This document shows positions 60,261 to 64,000 of a DNA stretch of 64,000 bases, piece by piece. The DNA is from Chryseobacterium candidae (lineage in GTDB: Bacteria; Bacteroidota; Bacteroidia; Flavobacteriales; Weeksellaceae), in contig NZ_SDLV01000010.1 in the NCBI RefSeq assembly GCF_004916905.1, forward strand, positions 62,001 to 126,000, written 5' to 3'. Positions within the stretch are counted from its first letter, which is position 1. Each line of letters opens with the position of its first letter. Under the pieces are notes generated by a model. That model saw nothing but the letters and a program-made list of their open reading frames with translations. It made no database searches and had not been told where the DNA came from. Position numbers and translations under genes: made by a program.

Positions 60261-61301
60261 TTATTTTCTGTCAACGACAATCCTTTCTTCTCTGTTGGCA
60301 ATGTCCCAGGCTGTTGTAAAGATGAGCTGGGTTCTTTTTTCCAACAACTGATAATCAATCTTTTCAGGATCATCTCCCGGTTTGTGATAATCTTCATGAA
60401 TACCATCAAAGAAAAATGCTACAGGAATATTATGCTTGGCAAAATTATAGTGGTCTGAACGGTAATATAACTGTTCAGGATCATTCAAATCATCGTATTT
60501 GTAATTCAGTTCCAGGTTGTTGGTTCTTTTGTTAGCTGCTTCGTTAATTACTTTAAGCTGAGAGCTTAACATTTCAGAACCAATTACATAAACATACTGC
60601 TTTCCTCTGTTGGCAGGATCATCACGTCCGATCATATCAATATTAAGATCAACAACGGTATTGGCTAATGGGAAAACAGGATTCTCTGAATAATATTCTG
60701 AACCAAACAGACCGTGCTCCTCCCCGGTAACATGTAAAAAAAGAATTGATCTTTTAGGTCCTTTTCCTGCTTTTTTAGCCTGCTGGAATGCTTTGGCTAT
60801 TTCCATTACAGCTACAGTTCCACTCCCGTCATCGTCTGCCCCATTGTATACGACTCCATTTTTTGTTCCTACGTGATCATAATGCGCAGAAACTACTACA
60901 ATCTCATCCGGTTTTTCACTTCCTTCAATAAAAGCTAAAATATTTTCAGAATCCGGAAGATTTCTTCCTCCTCTTTTCTTCATGAATTCAGACGGTACTT
61001 TCTGATAATAAGAGCCTAATGCTTTAGGAGCTGCAATACCCAGGTTTTTATAATAATTAGTCATATACTCACCCGCTTTTTTCTGTCCTTTGCTTCCGGT
61101 ATCACGCCCTTCCATATCGTCTGCTGCAATAACGTACAGGTTTTTCTTTAAATCCTCTGCATTAATCTCTTTATAGGCGTTGTTAAATGCTTTGTTATGT
61201 TTTGTTGAAACAGGATGCGAAGCATTCCCGTCAGATATTTTTGCCGTTCCACAACTGATCACTACAGCCATTGCGAATAACGGAATAAGTATTTTTCTCA
61301 T
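60261..61301 (-). CDS. M28-family zinc aminopeptidase lipoprotein
   Basis: A 346-residue protein from the ATG of MRKILIPLFAMAVVISCG, a lipoprotein signal (Cys about residue 17). The co-catalytic zinc ligands of M28 are visible: SAHYDHVG, GADDDGSGTVAVME, VTGEEHGLFGSEYY, DLNIDMIGRDD and HEDYHKPGDD. It is probably anchored in the periplasm or outer membrane and trims N-terminal residues of peptides. The extra codons back to 61328 are leader. Confidence 0.92.
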   Translation of the reverse strand: MRKILIPLFAMAVVISCGTAKISDGNASHPVSTKHNKAFNNAYKEINAEDLKKNLYVIAADDMEGRDTGSKGQKKAGEYMTNYYKNLGIAAPKALGSYYQKVPSEFMKKRGGRNLPDSENILAFIEGSEKPDEIVVVSAHYDHVGTKNGVVYNGADDDGSGTVAVMEIAKAFQQAKKAGKGPKRSILFLHVTGEEHGLFGSEYYSENPVFPLANTVVDLNIDMIGRDDPANRGKQYVYVIGSEMLSSQLKVINEAANKRTNNLELNYKYDDLNDPEQLYYRSDHYNFAKHNIPVAFFFDGIHEDYHKPGDDPEKIDYQLLEKRTQLIFTTAWDIANREERIVVDRK

Positions 61302-61437
61302 AAAGAATAAATTTCTTAAAAATAACAATTTTTATTGAATCCCAGCATCAATAATCAATAGAACAAAATAATATGCCGTTCATTATAAATCTAACAATAC
61401 ACAGTTCTTAAATATGATTTTGATATTAAAATTTTAT

Positions 61438-61445
61438 TATATTTG
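61438..61445 (+). promoter_or_regulatory. -7 element (TATATTTG) of the aminotransferase gene
   Basis: It matches TAnnTTTG, 17 bases before the ATG at 61463; a TTTG at 61419 is a possible but close -33 element. Confidence 0.5.
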
Positions 61446-61462
61446 ATTAGAATACAAAATAT

Positions 61463-62602
61463 ATGGATGAAATTTACGGATTTACTCACTACTCTTTTTT
61501 TACGGACATGTCAGAACTGGCAATCAGACACGGAAGCTTTGATCTTTCTTTGGGACTTCCCGATTTTGATATTGATGAGCGCCTGAAAATATTTTTAAAA
61601 GAAGCTGCAGAAAATAGTACTCATCATTATGAACCTCTTGCAGGAAATCCTCTTCTGAGGGAAAGCATTATCCGTTTCAATGCAAAAAGAACCCATGCAA
61701 TTTCTCTTACAACCAAAGAAATCACCATTATTCCGTGTGCAACCTTTGGTTTATATACTTCCCTCAAATCTATTCTTAATCAAGGTGATGAAGTTATCGT
61801 TATTCAGCCTTCTTATTATACGTATGGGCCTGCTGTTGTTATGAATGGAGGAATTCCTGTTTATTATGATCTTGATGGCGACTTTACAATCCAATGGGAT
61901 CTGTTCAAAAAATGTATAACTAAAAAGACAAAAGCCATCATTGTTAATTCTCCACAGAATCCAACCGGAAAAGTATGGAAGAGAGAAGACTGGAATCAGC
62001 TTTATGAACTGATTAAAGATCACGATATTTATTTAATTTCTGAAGAAATCTATGATACTTATTGTTATGATGAAACTGAACATTACAGTTCTTTCATCCA
62101 TCGTGAACTCAGGGAAAAGACTTTCTGTATTTTTTCTTTTGGTAAAATGTTTCATACTTCCGGCTGGAAAGTGAGTTATATGCTCGCTTCTGAAAGTTTA
62201 ACCACAAGATTTCAATGTCATCAGCAGTATATTTCTTACAGTGCGAATGCTCCGGCACAATATGCTATCGCAAAATATCTCGATATATTCAATCCGGATA
62301 TCAATAAAAAACTCATGCAAAGGAAAAGAGATATTTTTAATGAAATGATTAAAGAAACACCTTTTCTGATTGAACAACCAGCCGAAGGAAGTGTTTTTCA
62401 GGTGGTAAATTTCAGAAATATTTCTAAAAGCATGACGGATGTAGAATTTTCGAAATGGCTTACTATTGAGAAGAAGGTTTCCTGCCTTCCGCTTTCTGCT
62501 TTCTATAATTCAAGGCAAAATTCTGATTATGTAAGGTTTAGTTTTGCTAAAAAAGATGAATTGATTATTCAGGCACTGGAACATTTAAAAAGGAATCTTT
62601 GA
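61463..62602 (+). CDS. Pyridoxal-phosphate class I/II aminotransferase (methionine-type, YbdL-like)
   Basis: A 379-residue aminotransferase. Cues are HYEPLAGNPLLRESIIRFNA, AIIVNSPQNPTGKVW, and the PLP lysine in FSFGKMFHTSGWKVSYML. The pattern FGKMFHTSGWKVSY is that of YbdL/kynurenine aminotransferase-like enzymes, which prefer methionine or aromatic acids. No pathway neighbour gives the substrate. Stand-alone gene. Confidence 0.88.
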   Translation: MDEIYGFTHYSFFTDMSELAIRHGSFDLSLGLPDFDIDERLKIFLKEAAENSTHHYEPLAGNPLLRESIIRFNAKRTHAISLTTKEITIIPCATFGLYTSLKSILNQGDEVIVIQPSYYTYGPAVVMNGGIPVYYDLDGDFTIQWDLFKKCITKKTKAIIVNSPQNPTGKVWKREDWNQLYELIKDHDIYLISEEIYDTYCYDETEHYSSFIHRELREKTFCIFSFGKMFHTSGWKVSYMLASESLTTRFQCHQQYISYSANAPAQYAIAKYLDIFNPDINKKLMQRKRDIFNEMIKETPFLIEQPAEGSVFQVVNFRNISKSMTDVEFSKWLTIEKKVSCLPLSAFYNSRQNSDYVRFSFAKKDELIIQALEHLKRNL

Positions 62603-62610
62603 TGTTTCCC

Positions 62611-62643
62611 ACAGACCGCACAGATTTTTACAGATAATGGTGG
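62611..62643 (+). repeat. Dispersed CACAGA-type intergenic repeat
   Basis: TCCCACAGACCGCACAGATT continues TTTACAGATAATGG. I recognise the CACAGATT-type spacer motif from many Flavobacteriia intergenic regions. It lies between the aminotransferase stop and the hppA terminator. Confidence 0.4.
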
Positions 62644-62686
62644 ATATTTTTTGCATGTTTATATTTTTATGATTTGAATAGATCCG

Positions 62687-62714
62687 AAAAAAGCACCGCC
62701 GGAGCGATGCTTTT
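62687..62714 (-). terminator. Intrinsic terminator of the hppA-ompA gene
   Basis: The stem AAAGCA-c-CGC/GCG-a-TGCTTT has a four-base loop (CGGA). The minus strand follows with TTTTTT. Confidence 0.72.
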
Positions 62715-62735
62715 CTAGTATATTTTATATTGATT

Positions 62736-64000
62736 TTAGAGAGCCAATACTCTTACGTCAATTCTTCTGTTTTTTGCTTTACATTCGTCAGTATCATTAG
62801 CTTCACATACCGGATGCTGTGATCCATATCCTTCAGCTTCTATTCTGTCTGATGCAATCCCCAGCTCAAGAAGTTTGAGTTTGGCTGTCTGCGCTCTCAG
62901 ATTGGATAATTTAAGATTACTATCCTCATTACCACTGTTGTCTGTATATCCGCCCAATTTTATTTTCAGATCCGGATAAGCATTTAAAATTTCTGACAAA
63001 GTATTCAATTGAAGTGCAGATTCTGCTTTCAGGTCGCTGGAACCGGTTTCAAAATAAAGGTTTTCAATAGTGTACCATTTATCAGGATCTAAAATCGATT
63101 TATCATTTTGTTTCACCATCGTATAAAGTTGGTAAAGCTGGCTTCCATCGCCTATGGCAATCGTTTTTCCTCCGTCCAGTTTTATTTTCTGAATATTTCC
63201 TGTTTCATACACAAAGTCTCCGTTTTCATTAAGATGTCCTTTAATTTCTCCCGGAACTACTGCAATTATTTTGGTATCAGCACCTACACCTGTTGCAGCG
63301 GTAGTTATCCCTGTAAGACTTTCAATTTTTGCTTTTCTGTTGGCCTCAATTTTATCTTTATGTAAAACAGCCAAAGTAGGTGCAATAACAAGAGAAACGA
63401 TGGACATTAGTTTGATCAGGATATTCATAGACGGCCCTGATGTATCTTTAAAAGGATCTCCTACTGTATCTCCTGTTACGGATGCTTTATGAGGTTCCGA
63501 ACCTTTGTAATAAGTCTGTCCATTGATATCAACTCCTTTTTCAAAAGATTTTTTGGCGTTATCCCAGGCACCTCCTGCGTTGTTCTGGAACATTCCCATT
63601 AACACACCACATACCGTAGCACCAGCCAGAAATCCTCCTAATACTTCAGGGCCGAAAATAAATCCGATTAATAAAGGGGAAACAATCGCAATCGCACCGG
63701 GCAGCATCATTTTTCTGATGGAAGCATCGGTAGAAATGGCAACGCATTTTTCATATTCAGGCTGTGCTTTCCCTTCCAGAATTCCGGGAATTTCGCGGAA
63801 CTGCCTTCTTACTTCTTCTACCATCGCCATTGCAGCCTGTCCCACTGCGGTAATTGCCAGTGATGAAAAGATAAATGGTATCATTCCGCCCACAAAAAGT
63901 CCGGCAAGAACGTCTGCTCTGTAAATATCAATACCATCAATACCTGCAATTCCTACAAAAGCTGCAAATAAAGCCAATGCCGTTAAAGCAGCTGAAGCAA
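62736..64000 (-). CDS. hppA: C-terminal part of H+/Na+-pumping pyrophosphatase fused to an OmpA domain
   Basis: The 5' end lies beyond the window; the frame is open to the edge, and the TTG at 63977 is internal. The visible N-terminal ~240 residues are the HppA membrane core: [52 protein letters not shown] and [20 protein letters not shown]. After the last helix ([10 protein letters not shown]) a ~60-residue linker leads to an OmpA/peptidoglycan-binding domain ([45 protein letters not shown]). HppA uses pyrophosphate to pump H+ or Na+; the fused domain should sit in the periplasm. Confidence 0.9.
   Translation of the reverse strand, partial: ASAALTALALFAAFVGIAGIDGIDIYRADVLAGLFVGGMIPFIFSSLAITAVGQAAMAMVEEVRRQFREIPGILEGKAQPEYEKCVAISTDASIRKMMLPGAIAIVSPLLIGFIFGPEVLGGFLAGATVCGVLMGMFQNNAGGAWDNAKKSFEKGVDINGQTYYKGSEPHKASVTGDTVGDPFKDTSGPSMNILIKLMSIVSLVIAPTLAVLHKDKIEANRKAKIESLTGITTAATGVGADTKIIAVVPGEIKGHLNENGDFVYETGNIQKIKLDGGKTIAIGDGSQLYQLYTMVKQNDKSILDPDKWYTIENLYFETGSSDLKAESALQLNTLSEILNAYPDLKIKLGGYTDNSGNEDSNLKLSNLRAQTAKLKLLELGIASDRIEAEGYGSQHPVCEANDTDECKAKNRRIDVRVLAL

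Overview
The window looks like a chromosomal segment of a Chryseobacterium-like member of the Flavobacteriia (Bacteroidetes). The reasons are the low GC content, many promoters with the Bacteroidetes -7 element TAnnTTTG, a type IX secretion C-terminal sorting domain, TonB-dependent receptors, zeaxanthin-type carotenoid genes, and an HppA pyrophosphatase fused to an OmpA domain. No plasmid, prophage or CRISPR array is visible. The only clear mobile element is a REP-associated tyrosine transposase.

Layout. 1-5.5 kb: the end of an Omp85 outer-membrane barrel gene, a YdcF/SanA-like gene, a PaaE-type ferredoxin reductase, a thioredoxin-like lipoprotein, and a FecCD permease with a separate FepC-like ATPase. 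5.5-12.6 kb: a fatty-acid beta-oxidation operon (MarR regulator, fused hydroxyacyl-CoA dehydrogenase/enoyl-CoA hydratase, thiolase, acyl-CoA dehydrogenase). It has two strong palindromic operators in front and is interrupted by two foreign-looking insertions, a RAYT with REP repeats and a four-helix-bundle gene. 12.7-24 kb: small exported and DUF1508 proteins, an HD hydrolase, an M48 protease, a TonB receptor with a DUF2490 protein, uvrA, a methyltransferase and an alpha/beta hydrolase lipoprotein.

24-33 kb: a MarR-like regulator with a divergent small gene, then a six-gene signalling operon (two complex histidine kinases, CheR, CheB, two single-domain response regulators) without chemoreceptors. 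33-41 kb: a nine-gene operon, MarR-crtI-crtB-SRPBCC-crtZ-crtY-lipocalin-ribA-SDR, which looks like a carotenoid and photoprotection unit. Its MarR is a paralogue of the one at 24 kb, and both genes carry the same GTATA-N4-TATAC palindrome over their -7 promoter box. 41-48 kb: an orphan REP cluster, tRNA-Arg(CCT), and a tight cassette of a His/Cys-rich exported peptide, a TonB siderophore-type receptor and a two-permease ABC-2 transporter.

48-64 kb: photolyase, MFS transporter, GNAT, a decayed SDR fragment, a large SWIM-SNF2 helicase, a secreted GEVED/T9SS protein, a second thiolase under twin TetR-type operators, a GNAT-VOC-endonuclease V operon, an M28 lipoprotein peptidase, a methionine-type aminotransferase, and the C-terminal part of HppA-OmpA.

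Recurring themes are beta-oxidation under palindrome-binding repressors, photo-oxidative defence (carotenoids, photolyase, UvrA, ribA), metal uptake, and very small transcription units. In the last group, a promoter-like box, a 10-26 codon ORF and an intrinsic terminator lie between larger genes. These micro-units and the shared MarR operator system are the least explained parts of the window. All functions are inferred from sequence; no database search was run.
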